Of a stretch of 64,000 bases of DNA, positions 18,880 through 30,784 are shown in pieces. Position numbers and translations under genes: made by a program. The notes under the pieces were generated by a model. The model had not been told where the DNA came from. It did no database searches and saw only the letters and a list, made by a program, of their open reading frames with translations. Within the stretch, counting starts at the first letter, position 1, and each line of letters opens with the position of its first letter. Source of the stretch: Eurosta solidaginis (Eukaryota; Arthropoda; Insecta; Diptera; Tephritidae); NCBI RefSeq assembly GCF_040869045.1, contig NC_090319.1, forward strand, positions 229,145,832-229,209,831. The letters run 5' to 3'.

Positions 18880-20106
18880 TGTTGATCAAACATTGCACTC
18901 TCACCGATTTTTAAACTATATTTCAGGTTTCAATCCTCTAGATATCCAGGAAGTTAGTTAAAAATCGATTGCAAGATTCCCAATATAAAACTAGTTTTCT
19001 CAATATCTCGATGCATGCGCCACCTAGCGGAATTTTTTTGATAAAATATTGCATTGTCACCTGGTTCTGACTTACGGGCCAAGTTTAATGTCTCTAGCTC
19101 ATCGGGAAGTTACTCAGTTTGCAGTTATCTTGACTAGCGCACCACCTAGCGGAACTTTGTTTTCTATAAGTTGTATTGTCACTAGGCGTCTAACTAAGTG
19201 CCAAGTTTCAAGTCTCTAGGTAACCGGGAAGTTAGTTAAAAATTGATTGAAAGATTCCCAAATTAAAATTGGTTTTCTTACTATCTCGATCCGCGTGCCA
19301 CCTAGCTAATTTCTTTTATCAAATGTTGCATTGTCACCGGGTTCTGACCCACGGCCCAAGTTTCAAGTCTCTAGCTCACCGGCAAGTTACTCAAAAATCG
19401 ATCGCGAGATTCCCCTCGTTTTATAGGGATTTGTAGTTATCTCAATTAGCACGCCTAATAGCGGAACTTTGTTTTCTATAATTCGTATTGTCACTGGGTC
19501 TCGAACTATGTGCTAAGTACAAGTCTCTAGGTAACCGGGAAGTTAGTTACAAATGGAGTGAAAGATTCCCAAATTAAAATTAATTTTCCATGCTCCACCT
19601 AGCGGAATATTTTTGATAAAATATTGCATTGTCGCCGGGTTCTGACCCACGGCCCAAGTTTCAAGTCTCTATATCACCGGCAAGTTATTAAAAAATCGAT
19701 CGCAACGTTCCCCTCGTTTTTTAGGGATTTGTAGTTATCTCAATTAGCCCGCCACCTAGCGGAACTTTGTTTTCTATAAATCGTATTGTCACTGGGTCTC
19801 GAACTATGTGCTAAGTACAAGTCTCTAGGTAACCGGGAAGTTAGTTAAAAATGGATAGAAAAATTCCCAAATTAAAATTAATTTTCCTAATATCTCGATC
19901 CATGCGGCACCTAGCGGAATTTTTTTGATAAAATATTCCATTGTCACCGGGTTCTGACTTACGGCTCAAGTTTCATATCTCCAGCTCTCCGGGAAGTTAC
20001 TCAAAAATCGATTGCAAGATTCCCCTCGTTTTTCAAGGATTTGTAGTTATCTCACTTAGCGCGCCACGTAGCGGAATTTTGTTTTCTGTAAATTGTATTG
20101 TCACCG
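18880..20106. repeat. ~155-bp satellite array, left part
   Basis: The landmark cacctagcgga recurs near 19020, 19143, 19299, 19450, 19597, 19752, 19908 and 20063, a spacing of about 120-158 bp. Alternate copies are followed by tttttttgataaaat and by actttgttttctata, so the array is built of dimers of about 305 bp. Monomers share a casscgggttctgac / ggtctcgaac segment, an aagtctcta segment and an agattccc segment. Non-coding. The array is interrupted at 20106 by LINE copy B. Confidence 0.85.
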
Positions 20107-20169
20107 CTGAGCGGGTTGTGCGCTGGGCTTGGGACCCGCCACGTAAAACATACTCCAGTGAAATATAAC

Positions 20170-20924
20170 AACAAGCCTCGGATAAATACACTCTCTATTG
20201 ATGACGACCATGGCAAACGTTTGAAGGACAATGAATTGAGGGCATGCACCTGGAACGTCCGCTCCCTGAATGGGATTGGTGTAGATGCCCGGCTGGTTGA
20301 TGTCCTCGTCAAAGCAAAATCTGACATCACCGCCATCCAAGAAATGTGCTGGACGAAGCAAGGAAGAAAGAAGATCAAAAATTGTGACATATATTGGAGT
20401 GGCTATGCGAATAAGCGCAGTTTCGGCGTCGGATTCGTGGTGGGAGAGAGACTTTGTCGCCAAGTGCTGCCGTTCACGCCTGTGGACGAGCGTCTCGCCG
20501 CTATCCGAATAAAAGCAAAATTGTTTAATATATCATTCATCTGCGCCCATGCGCCGACAGAGGAGAAAGACGATGGGTGAAAGACACTTTTTATGAACAA
20601 TTAGAACGCACATACGAGCGCTGCCCCCGTCATGATATAAAAGTCGTGCTTGGCGACTTTAACGCCAGGGTGGGCAAAGAAGGTGTTTTTGGCCCTACAG
20701 TCGGAAAGTTCAGCCTACACAATGAAACTTCTCCTAACGGACTGAGGCTGATTGACTTTGCCGGTGCTCGAAACATGGTCATATCCAGCACGAGGTTCAT
20801 GCATAAAAAGATACATCAAGCTACATGGCTGTCTCCTGATCGAAATACTCGCAATCAGATTGATCACGTTGTGATAGGCGGACGGCATGCCTCCAGTGTT
20901 TTAGATGTGCACACGATCCGATGA
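20170..20924 (+). pseudogene. RTE AP-endonuclease, copy B
   Basis: Starts near ELRACTWNVRSLNG, the N-terminal endonuclease motif, then ITAIQEMCWTKQGRKK, YANKRSFGVGFVVG, and after a stop near 20580 continues with KVVLGDFNARVGKEGVF and RNTRNQIDHVVIGG. Copy A lacks the stop at 20580, so that lesion is private to this copy. The closing stop after HTIR is shared. Confidence 0.85.
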
Positions 20925-21239
20925 CCTAACATAGACTCGGGCCATTATCTCGTTGCACCCAAAATACGCACAATAATTGAACTGCTAGCCACCAGGAATA
21001 ACGCCCGAAAATTTGACCAAAAAATACGGCGACAGACGAAAGCTTTTAAGACCGGGGCAAACTCCTGTAGAAACGAATACGGCGACCTTGTAACTGATGT
21101 CCAGAGAGTGCTTAGATTATGGAGGGAACACTTCTCTGTTCTCCTAAATGGAGGCAGCAATTCACCGCGCAGAGATGAAGATCCCGATCCCGCAATCGAT
21201 GATGATAATATATATGTCCCCCCGCCCGATTATGACGAA

Positions 21240-22719
21240 GTTAGAATAGGGATAATGGTTTGCCTGCGGAGCTATTCAAGTACAGCGGCGAGGAGTTGAT
21301 AAGGCGCATGCAGCAGCTTCTTAGCAAAATATGGGCGGACGAGTGCATGCCCGACGGTTGGAATCTAAGTGTTTTTTGCCCAGTCCACAAGAAGGGGGAT
21401 ACTGCAAAATGCACCAACTATCGTGGAATCAGCCTTCTTAATATCGCATATAAGGTCCTTTCAAGTGTATTGTGCGAAAGATTGAAGCCCACCGTGAACC
21501 GGCTGATTGGACCTTATCAGTGCGGCTTCAAACCTGGTAAATCTACCATCGACCAGATTTTCACAATGCGCCAAATCTTGGAAAAAACCCGTGAAAAAAG
21601 AATCGACACACATCACCTCTTCTTCGACTTTAAAGCCGCCTTCGACAGCACGAAAAGAAGCTGCCTATATGCCGCTATGTCTGAATTTGGTTTCCCCGAA
21701 AAACTTATACGGCTGTGCAAAATGACGTTGAGCAACACCATCAGCTCAGTCAGAATTGGGAAGGACCTCTCCGAGCCGTTCGAATCTAAACGAGGTTTCA
21801 GACAGGGTGACCCCCTATCGTGCGATTTCTTTAATTTGATGCTGGAGAAAATTATACTAGCTGCAGAACTTAACCGCACTGGAACAATATACTATAAAAG
21901 CGTGCAATTACTGGCATATGCTGATGATATTGATATCATCGGCCTAAACACCCGCGCTGTTCGTTCTGCTTACTCCAAACTGGAAAAAGAAGCGGTAAAG
22001 TTGGGTTTGATGGTGAATGAGAACAAAACGAAGTACCTGCTGTCATCGAGCAAATAGTCAGCGCATATGCGCTTTGGCAACCACGCTACTGTTGGCAGCC
22101 ATAATTTCGAAATAGTAAAAGACTTCGTTTATTTGGGAACCAGCATCAACACTAGCAACAACATCAGCACTGAAATCCAGCGAAGAATCAGTCTTACCAA
22201 TAAATGTTACTTTGGACTAGGTAGGCAATTGAAAAGTAAAGTCCTCTCTCGGCGAACGAAAATCATACTCTACAAGTCACTTATCGTACCCGTCCTGCTA
22301 TATGGGGCAGAAGCATGGACCATGACAACAGCAGATGAAGCGGCTTTGGGAGTGTTCGAGAGAAAAATTCTTCGAAAGATTTATGTACCTCTACGCGTTG
22401 GCGATGGCTAGTACCGAAGAAGATTTAATGATGAGCTGTACGAGCTGTACGCAGACATCAACATGTCCAGCGAATTAAAACGCAGCGGCTGCGCTGGCTA
22501 GGCCATGTTATGCGAATGAAAGATGATGCTCCGGCCAAGAAAGTGTTTCTATCGGAACCCGCCTATGGAAGCAGAGGTAGAGGGCGGCCCCCACTCCGTT
22601 GGAAGGACCAGGTGGAAATCGATTTAAACTCCCTTGGTGTGACCAATTGGCGCCGGTTGGCGGAGCGAAGGAGCGACTGGCGCGCCTTGTTGGACGGCCA
22701 TAACCGTTTAGACGGTTAA
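21240..22719 (+). pseudogene. RTE reverse transcriptase and C-terminus, copy B
   Basis: Opens at about 21240 (GLPAELFKYSGEEL) and reads through RT blocks FCPVHKKGDTAKCTNYRGIS, YQCGFKPGKSTIDQIF, FFDFKAAFDS, KRGFRQGDPLSCDFFNLMLE, LLAYADDIDIIG to a stop after YLLSSSK at 22057. A new frame from 22067 carries VYLGTSI and LLYGAEAWTM and stops at about 22411. A final piece at 22510-22719 carries RGRGRPPLRWKDQ. The catalytic YADD is intact but at least two stops break the protein. Confidence 0.85.
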
Positions 22720-22742
22720 GCGCCAATTAAGTAAGTAAGTAA

Positions 22743-23600
22743 GTATTGCCACCGGGTCTCGAACTATGTGCTAAGTTACAAGTCTCTAGGTAACCGGGAA
22801 GTTAGTTAAAATGGATTGAAAGTTTCCCAAATTAAAATTAATTTTCCTAATATCTCGATCCATGCGCCACCAGCGGAATTTTTTTGATAAAATATTCCAT
22901 TATCACCGAGTTCTGAACCACGGCCCAAGTTTCAAGTCTCTAGCTCACCGGCAAGTTACTCAAAAGTCGATCGCAAGATTCCCCTCGTTTTTCAGGGATT
23001 TGTAGTTATCTCAATTAGCACGCCACCTAGCGGAACTTCGTTTTCTTTAAATTGTTTTGTCACCGGGTCTCGAACTATGTGCTAAGTTACGAGTCTCAAG
23101 GTAACCGGAAAGTTAATTAAAAATTGATTGAAAGATTCCCAAATTAAAATTAATTTTCCTAATATCTCGATCCATGCGCCACCTAGCGGATTTTTTTTGA
23201 TAAAATATTGCATTGTTACCGGGTTCTGACTTACGGCTCAAGTTTCATACTTCCAGCTCACCGGGAAGTTACTCAAAAATCGATTGCAAGATTCCCTGCG
23301 TTTTTTCAGGGATTTTCGTTTATCTCGATTCGTCTGCCACCTGACGGCATTTTGTTTTCCACGAATTGTAGTGCTATCGACTCGCAAACTAAGTGCTAAG
23401 TTTCAAGTCTATGGATCATTGAGAACTTAGTTAAAAGTCGATCGCAAAATTTCCATTTTAAAATAAATTTTCTGTATATCTCGATCCGTGCGCCACCTAG
23501 CGGATTTTTTTCACTTGCATTGTAATGTCTCTCAGATCTCAACTATGTTCTAAGTATCGAGTGTGTAGCTCAACGGGAAGTTACAGAAAAGACTCTTCCG
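22743..23600. repeat. ~155-bp satellite array, right part
   Basis: Continuation of the array after LINE copy B. Landmarks lie near 22868 (caccagcgg), 23022, 23180, 23338 (cacctgacgg) and 23493, with spacing of 154-158 bp and the same alternation of monomer types. Divergence rises toward the right end (23340-23600), as is usual at satellite edges. Confidence 0.8.
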
Positions 23601-23896
23601 TGGGTCAAAATTTCGTATGGAAATGAGGGGACAAACATGAAAGCGACTTAAGATAAAGGTAATAATAATAATAATAAAAACGTGGTTGTTGGACAAATTC
23701 TCACAGCTTTATTATGTTATCATAATGATTTATCCATTGATAGAAAAATCTACATTTTTATACCTTTCATGAAAATGAAATGGTATATTAATTTCGTCAC
23801 GAAACCGAAAATTGTAAGTCCTTAAAGGAAAATAGATAGACCCACCATTAAGTATACCGAAATAATCAGGTTGAAGATCTGAGTTGATTTAGCCAT

Positions 23897-23918
23897 GTCC
23901 GTCTGTCCGTCTGTCTGT
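23897..23918. repeat. GTCY microsatellite, first copy
   Basis: gtccgtctgtccgtctgtct tract of about 22 bp in the first element copy, directly after agttgatttagccat. Confidence 0.85.
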
Positions 23919-25312
23919 TTGTATGCAAACTAGTCCCTCAATTTTTGAGATATCTTGATAAAATTTGGTGAGCGGGTGTATTTGGGTGTCCGATTAGACA
24001 TTTGTCGGAACCGACCGGATCGGACCACTATAGCATATATCCTCCATACAACCGATTTTTCAGAAAAAGAGGATTTTTGTAATATCTTACCCAATTTAAC
24101 AGATTGAAGCTTCAAACTTCATCATATACTTTCGTATATTGCACATATTGTTGCCTGAAAAAATTTATGAGATCGGTCGTATATATAGTATATATCCCCC
24201 ACAACCGATTGTTCAGATAAGGAACTTTTCGTAATGACTGCCCTATTTTAAGAGCTAGAAGCTTCAAATTTCAACGAATGCTTACATATATAGCATATAT
24301 TGTTGTCTGAAAAAATTACAAAGATCGGTGGTATATATAGTATATATATGGTGGTATATATAGTATATATATATAGTATATATATATATATTTTCGCAAA
24401 TTTTAGCCTTATTTTAACAGCTAGAAGCTTCAAATTTCACCGATTGCTTACGTATATAGCATATATTGTTGTCTGAAAAAATCATAGAGATCGGTTGTAT
24501 ATATAGTATATATCTCATACAACCGATTGTTCAGATAAGAAACTTTTCGCAATTTCTACCCCATTTTAACAGCTATAAGCTTCAAATTTCACCGATTGCT
24601 TACGTATATAGCATATATTGTTGTCTGAAAAAATCATAGAGATCGGTTGTATATATAGTATATATCTCATACAACCGATTGTTCAGATAAGAAACTTTTC
24701 GCAATTTCTACCCCATTTTAACAGCTATAAGCTTCAAGTTTCACTGATTGCTTACGTATATAGCATATATTGTTGTCTGAAAAAATCATAGACATCGGTT
24801 GTATATATAGTATATATCTCATACAACCGATTGTTCAGATAAGAAACTTTTCGCAATTTCTACCCCATTTTAACAGCTATAAGCTTCAAATTTCACCGAT
24901 TGCTTACGTATATAGTATGTATTGTGTTGTCAAAAAATCATAGAGATCGGTGATATATATAATATATATATGATGGTATATATAGTATATATATATAGTA
25001 TATATATATTTTTTTTACGATTTCGGCCCCATTTTAACAGCTATAAGCTTCAAATTTCACCGATTGCTTACGTATATAGTATGTATTGTTATGTCAAAAA
25101 ATCATAGAGATCGGTGATATATATAATATATATATGATGGTATATATAGTATTTATATATAGTATATATATATTTATACCTTTCATGAAAATGAAATGGT
25201 ATATTAATTTCGTCACGAAACCGAAAATTGTAAGTCCTTAAAGGAAAATAGATAGACCAACCATTAAGTATACCGAAATAATCAGGTTGAAGAGCTGAGT
25301 TGATTTAGCCAT

Positions 25313-25342
25313 GTCCGTCTGTCCGTCTGTCCGTCTGTCTGT
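25313..25342. repeat. GTCY microsatellite, second copy, 8 bp longer
   Basis: The same position in the second tandem copy has about 30 bp, two 4-bp units more than the first copy. This explains why the duplication offset changes from 1416 to 1424 bp on passing it. Confidence 0.85.
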
Positions 25343-27665
25343 TTGTATGCAAGCTAGTCCCTCAATTTTTGAGATATCTTGATAAAATTTGGTGAGCGGG
25401 TGTATTTGGGTGTCCGATTAGACATTTGTCGGAACCGACCGGATCGGACCACTATAGCATATATCCTCCATACAACCGATTTTTCAGAAAAAGAGGATTT
25501 TTGTAATATCTTACCCAATTTAACAGATTGAAGCTTCAAACTTCACCATATACTTTCGTATATTGCACATATTGTTGCCTGAAAAAATTTATGAGATCGG
25601 TCGTATATATAGTATATATCCCCCACAACCGATTATTCAGATAAGGAACTTTTCGTAATTACTGCCCTATTTTAAGAGCTAGAGGCTTCAAATTTCAACG
25701 AATGCTTACATATATAGCATATATTGTTGTCTGAAAAAATCATAAAGATCGGTGGTATATATAGTATATATATGGTGGTATATATAGTATATATATATAG
25801 TATATATATAAATATTTTCGCAAATTTTAGCCCCATTTTAACAGGTAGAAGCTTCAAATTTCACCAAATACTTACGTATATAGCATATATTGTTGTCTGA
25901 AAAAATCATAGAGATCGGTTGTATATATAGTATATATCTCATACAACCGATTGTTCAGATAAGAAACTCTTCGCAATTTCTACCCCATTTTAACAGCTAT
26001 AAGCTTCAAATTTCACCGATTGCTTACGTATATATAGCATATATTATTGTCTGAAAAAATCATAGAGATCGGTTGTATATATAGTATATATCTCATACAA
26101 CCGATTGTTCAGATAAGAAACTTTTCGCAATTTCTACCCCATTTTAACAGCTATAAGCTTCAAATTTCAGTGATTGCTTACGTATATAGCATATATTGTT
26201 GTCTAAAAAAATCATAGACATCGGTTGTATATATAGTATATATCTCATACAACCGATTGTTCAGATAAGAAACTTTTCGCAATTTCTACCCCATTTTAAC
26301 AGCTATAAGCTTCAAATTTCACCGATTGCTTACGTATATAGTATGTATTGTTTTGTCAAAAAATCATAGAGATCGGTGATATATATAATATATATATGAT
26401 GGTATATATAGTATTTATATATAGTATATATATATTTTTTTTACGATTTCGGCCCCATTTTAACAGCTAGAAGCTTCAAATTTCACCAAATGCTTACGTG
26501 TATAGCATATATTGATGTCTGAAAAAATCATTGAGATCGGTCGTATACATAGTATATATCTCATACAACCGATTGTTGAGATAAGAAACTTTGCGCAATT
26601 TCTGCCCCGTTTTAACAGCTAGAAGCTTCAAATTTCACAAAATGCTTACGTATATAGCATATATTGTTGTCTGAAAAAATCATAGAGATCGATACTTCAT
26701 ATAAACTGTCATTTTGACCCCTTTTTTACGGCTAGAAGCTTCAAAATTCATCAAATTTCATCAAATAGTTACGTTTACGTCATATATTTTTGAAATACGT
26801 GATTCGTAGTCATAGTTTTTTCATGCAGACCACAAAAAACGTGAAGCTTTGCATCCTCACACAGATTACCTACCTATTTTTTATTTTATATTTATCTTAA
26901 AAATCGTTTAGATATGTTCAAATTTCACCAAATGCTTACGTGTATAGCATATATTGTTGTCTGAAAAAATCATAGATACCGGTGGTATATATAGTATATA
27001 TCCCATACAACCGATTGTTCAGATAAGAAACTTTGCGCAATTTCTTCTCCATTTTAACAGCTAGAAGCTTCAGATTTCACCAAATGCTTACGTGTATAGC
27101 ATATATTGTTGTCTGAAAAAATCGTTGAGATCGGTGGTATATATAATATATATCTCATACAACCGATTGTTCAGTTAAGAAACTTTGCGCAATTTCAGCC
27201 CCTTTTTAACAGCTAGACGCTTCAAATTTCACCATATGCTTACGTATATAGCATATATTGTTGTCTAAAAAAATCATAGAGATCGGTGGTATATATTATA
27301 TACCCCATATAAACTCTAATTTTTGCCCCCTTTTACGGCTAGAAGCTTCAAAATTCATCAAATTTCATCAAATAGTTACGTTTACGTCATATATTGTTGA
27401 AATACGTGATTCGTAGTCATAGTTTTTACACGCAGACCACAAAAAACCTGAAACTTTGCATCCTCACACAAATTACCTACCTGTTTTTTATTTTATATTT
27501 ATCTTAAAAATCGTTAAGGTATGTAGATCTGTTCACTATATATTTCTTATCTTATACATCCGATTATTCGGAGATTACGAACGGGATAAGATTATTGTTC
27601 AGCCCCATTCATGAAAGGTATGAAGTCTTCGGCACAGCCGAAGACAGTCCCGTTCTTACTTGTTA

Positions 27666-28467
27666 TAAGATAAGGAAAGAAAATGAAAATCAGTCAACTA
27701 AGTTATAGGGTCATAAGTGTCCAAAGGTTCGAAAACCCGGTTTTTGCCAGTAACTTAAGATTGTGAGAGTGTCCGGAAAATTTCTTGCATGCAGTCTTGC
27801 TTAGCTCTTCAAGATCTACCAGAAAAACGCCATCATTTCCCAGGTATTTTCACTTTTGTCTTTTTTGTAACACTGTGTAATATTTTCTATTCACAATTTA
27901 CAACTTGTCAAATATCACTCTGGAGGTACGAACAGTACAAAAATATATGCCTATACTTACGTGTAATACTCTTTGATGTGGTGTCACTTCAATATTTTTT
28001 TATTTATTTACTTGCATTTATATTTTGCGTACTTTAGCTCATTCACTTTTACTTGAAAACAAAGCCTTCACTTCAATAGAACGATGACATACACACACCT
28101 GAACACCGGGAAATTGAACACTCACGATTTGATTTAACGAATTTTACAGCTGAAACGGGATAACAAGTGCACAGTCATTAGGTATCATTGGGCGGTTTCA
28201 GCAAAACTCAACTGATTAGTAATACGTTGAAAACATGTTTGCGTCAGTTGAGTAATATAAATTGTGCTTTATAAACAGCGCCAGCTGCCAAATTAAATAT
28301 TTATTCTTAAATTTTAAGGAAAAACATTTTTCAAATTATTTGTCACACTTCACTATAATATTAAAACAAAATGCAGATATTCGTTGCTTTTGAAATTCGG
28401 CTTAAAAATTGCACATGGAACAACTAAAACCTCTCCTGAATAAAAAAAATGTCTTAGTACATCTAAA
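27666..28467. other. Gene-free stretch with one dispersed repeat
   Basis: Positions 27772-27851 are the plus-strand partner of the repeat at 15252-15330. The rest is AT-rich, with no coding frame of substance. Confidence 0.45.
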
Positions 28468-28545
28468 TCGCGGGCCCCCTCAGTAACGCCGGGCCCGGGG
28501 GAATCCCCCATTCCCACGCCCCTCTCGTCGGGCCTGGGTATATGT
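28468..28545. repeat. GC-rich transposon-end-like block
   Basis: A sharply GC-rich 75-bp block (cgggccccctcagtaacgcc, gggcccgggggaatccccc, cgtcgggcctggg) sits in AT-rich surroundings. It looks like the end of a DNA transposon or LINE seen in insect genomes, but I cannot name the family or find a partner end. Confidence 0.35.
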
Positions 28546-29050
28546 GTATGTTTGTTGGTATGTGTATCTACATAATATCAATAACTTTAACACATAGCAC
28601 TTACCGATCAATCCAGCGACGGAGGCGCCTGCGTCAAAGAGAGAGCGTGGCTGCAAAGATGAGAAGGCATAACCTACATATATAAACATATACCCAAGGG
28701 AAAATGCTATGTTGGAAAGGCGATCGGTGGAAGAGGTGATAATGAAACATTACAACGTTATACGGGCATGCGGTTGCGGCCCGGATCAAAGCCCTTAGGA
28801 GTGGTTAGAGCGAACGAGAATAATTTAAACAAAAATAATAAAAAAAATATATATGATCATAAAATTCAACAGTGTAACAAATAATTTAAAAAATGCGCCA
28901 ATATAATGGGTAAAGGGTCTAATCTAAATCTAATAACTTTAGGTAAAAAATAAAATCTCAAAAAAACGTAAAGCAACAAAAATAGCGAAAAATAAAATAG
29001 AAAAATGCGCTAATGGAAAAAAATGCAAAACATGCTAAAAAGCAGACAAA
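28546..29050. other. Gene-free A-rich stretch
   Basis: No protein-like frame and no recognisable repeat apart from A-rich tracts (about 28800-29040). Confidence 0.4.
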
Positions 29051-29640
29051 ATGTAGCATTATGCATCATGCCCACCTATGCAATACATTTGCGGCATTAC
29101 GCACCATGAACTTCTATGCCAATACATTTTAGTAATAGCATAATCATATTACAATATTATGCGACATAAATTATATTGACTTAACACAGCGGTTCGCTAA
29201 CATCAATGGAATGCCGAATATGAAACCTTTGTCAGTTCACACCTAACAAATTCTGCTAAGTCACACACTCCGGTCAATACACTGCCGATCGTCAATGTTA
29301 GTTTGTCACCAACATATTTACATACAACCAATAATGTGAATTAACCAAATATTCACATACAAACATTTCACTTGAATATCAATCTGCTGACTTTGCATAC
29401 AAATCTACATGTAGGCATAGTATTAATACAAATCTACATGTATGCATAGTATTAATACAAATCTACATGTATGCATAGTATTATTACAAATGTACATATT
29501 TTTAGTTTGTTAGTATTAGGATAATTATGAATGTGTAGGTTAAGAAATTATCTATAAAAGAGAAAGAATTTTTTCAATGAAATGAATTATTGGCTGCCAT
29601 TCAAACCCAAAACAATTCCTCTTATTAATTCAAATATTTC
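29051..29640 (+). repeat. Possible 5' LTR of a Gypsy-like element
   Basis: Begins tgtagcattatg and ends ttca, immediately followed by tggcgatcctgccag, which resembles the tRNA-Arg-type primer-binding sequence used by some Gypsy elements. Inside there is a 29-bp tandem repeat (three copies of aaatctacatgta(g/t)gcat from 29401) and a TATA-like tataaaag at about 29551. No second copy of the LTR is present in the window, so the call is tentative. Confidence 0.3.
29401..29487. repeat. 29-bp tandem repeat, three copies
   Basis: aaatctacatgta(g/t)gcatag followed by tattaatac repeats at 29401, 29430 and 29459, with a degenerate fourth start at about 29488. Confidence 0.85.
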
Positions 29641-30784
29641 ATGGCGATCCTGCCAGTTCAGATCAAATCAGCATAACTGCTAAAAACGATCTGACTGGAA
29701 AAGGTACTGCCAGTTCAATCTTTTAAAGTAAAAAAATGCTGATCAGGCAACACTAAAAAGATTTTATCGGTAAAAATCCTGCCAGTTTGAAAGAGCAGGG
29801 CATTATAGAAGTCCTGCCAAATTTGCAAAACAAATACTTTGGAAGGAGCAAAGGACAAATAACGCATATGAATACCCAAATGCAACCAACAAAAATCAAT
29901 TTAACGCATACGCATATACGCAAACGCAATTGCAAACACAAACCACAGGAATTATGTTCAACCACCTAATAGAATGCATTAACGTCAAACAATCAACATA
30001 CGAGCAATTTTAACATGCGATATTTACATCTTTTACAACGCATAAAAGGGTGGAATAAATCTGAGCAATTTAGCAGCAAAACAGGAAACAACTTGCAGCA
30101 TGACTGGACAGCGGGCATAAATCAAGTGGAATATCTACAATAACAATAGATCAGCACTAAGAATGGCAGCGTAAAATATGAAGATTGGTAACCAGCAACA
30201 TTCTAACTGGCAGCAATTTAAATTAAAGTAGGTATAAAATTTTAGAAACAAATTGGGAGGCCTTTATGGACGCTAAACTATGAGCAAAAACGAAAGTTTT
30301 TGCTTAGGATTTTTTTTCTCTATCTAAGTAGGAATTGAAAATAATATGTAAAACGCTATGTAAATGCTCCTTTCCAAAGAAAATTTCATGAAAAAAATAA
30401 GAAAAAGATTGAAGCCCAAAGTGGGATAGAAAATCAGTAATTACATAAAATTTAATTTTAAACAATACTTTGTAAAGTAAATTCAAAGAAAAAATATATA
30501 AATAAATTTCAATTTTAAGAAAAATAGAAATGTCAAAAATATTAAATTTAAAAAAATTGTTTTTTTTAAGAAAAGCAGAAAGTTCCAAAAAAACAAATTT
30601 TAAACAGTAGTTTCTATAATATCAACAAAATAAGGCAAAATATTCAAGAAAATTGGAATGTTTAGGACATTTCTTTAAAATAGTCAGTTAACTTCAGACA
30701 GTTTCATCTATCCTTTTGGAGAAAGCCCATAGGACATTTTTATAAATTTTAAAAATAAAATTACTCTGTTAGCAATAAATCAAA
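29641..30784. other. Gene-free leader-like stretch
   Basis: A-rich plus strand without a protein-like frame. The phrases ctgccagttc/ctgccagttt recur near 29649, 29708 and 29771. It would be the untranslated leader if the LTR at 29051-29640 is real. Confidence 0.35.

Larger units (their letters stand above)
20107..22742 (+). mobile_element. RTE-type LINE, copy B, inserted in the satellite
   Basis: Plus-strand RTE element from endonuclease to an (AAGT)n tail ending at 22742. Satellite sequence flanks both sides. gtattgtcaccg (20095-20106) and gtattgccaccg (22743-22754) look like a target duplication with one mismatch, although the satellite monomers themselves carry this phrase, so the duplication is not certain. 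The coding parts are broken by several frameshifts. Confidence 0.85.
23757..27665. mobile_element. GTCY/TA repeat element with a ~1.42-kb tandem duplication
   Basis: Starts with tttatacctttcatgaaaat at 23757. The same start recurs at 25173 and the following ~1.4 kb is nearly identical, so the element is tandemly duplicated. Each copy has a (GTCC/GTCT)n microsatellite followed by ~150-bp internal units (gcttcaaatttcacc ... gcttacgtatatagcatata ... caaccgattgttcagataag) and (TA)-rich tracts. The right end carries ggtatgaagtcttcggcac and agccgaagacagtcccgttc. The combination of GTCY and TA microsatellites around a conserved core recalls the dipteran mini-me type elements. That assignment rests on general knowledge. 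Non-coding: the repeated 61-codon minus-strand frames are by-products. Confidence 0.7.

Noticed and set aside
23930..25857. Repeated 61-codon minus-strand frames (23930-24115, 24248-24433 and their copies at 25354 and 25672)
   Set aside because: They recur because the DNA is tandemly duplicated. The peptides are low-complexity, TA-microsatellite-derived and have no start context or homology.
23757..27665. CRISPR-like array of regularly spaced units
   Set aside because: Units are long, AT-rich and degenerate with no unique spacers. This is eukaryotic tandem repeat DNA with no cas genes.
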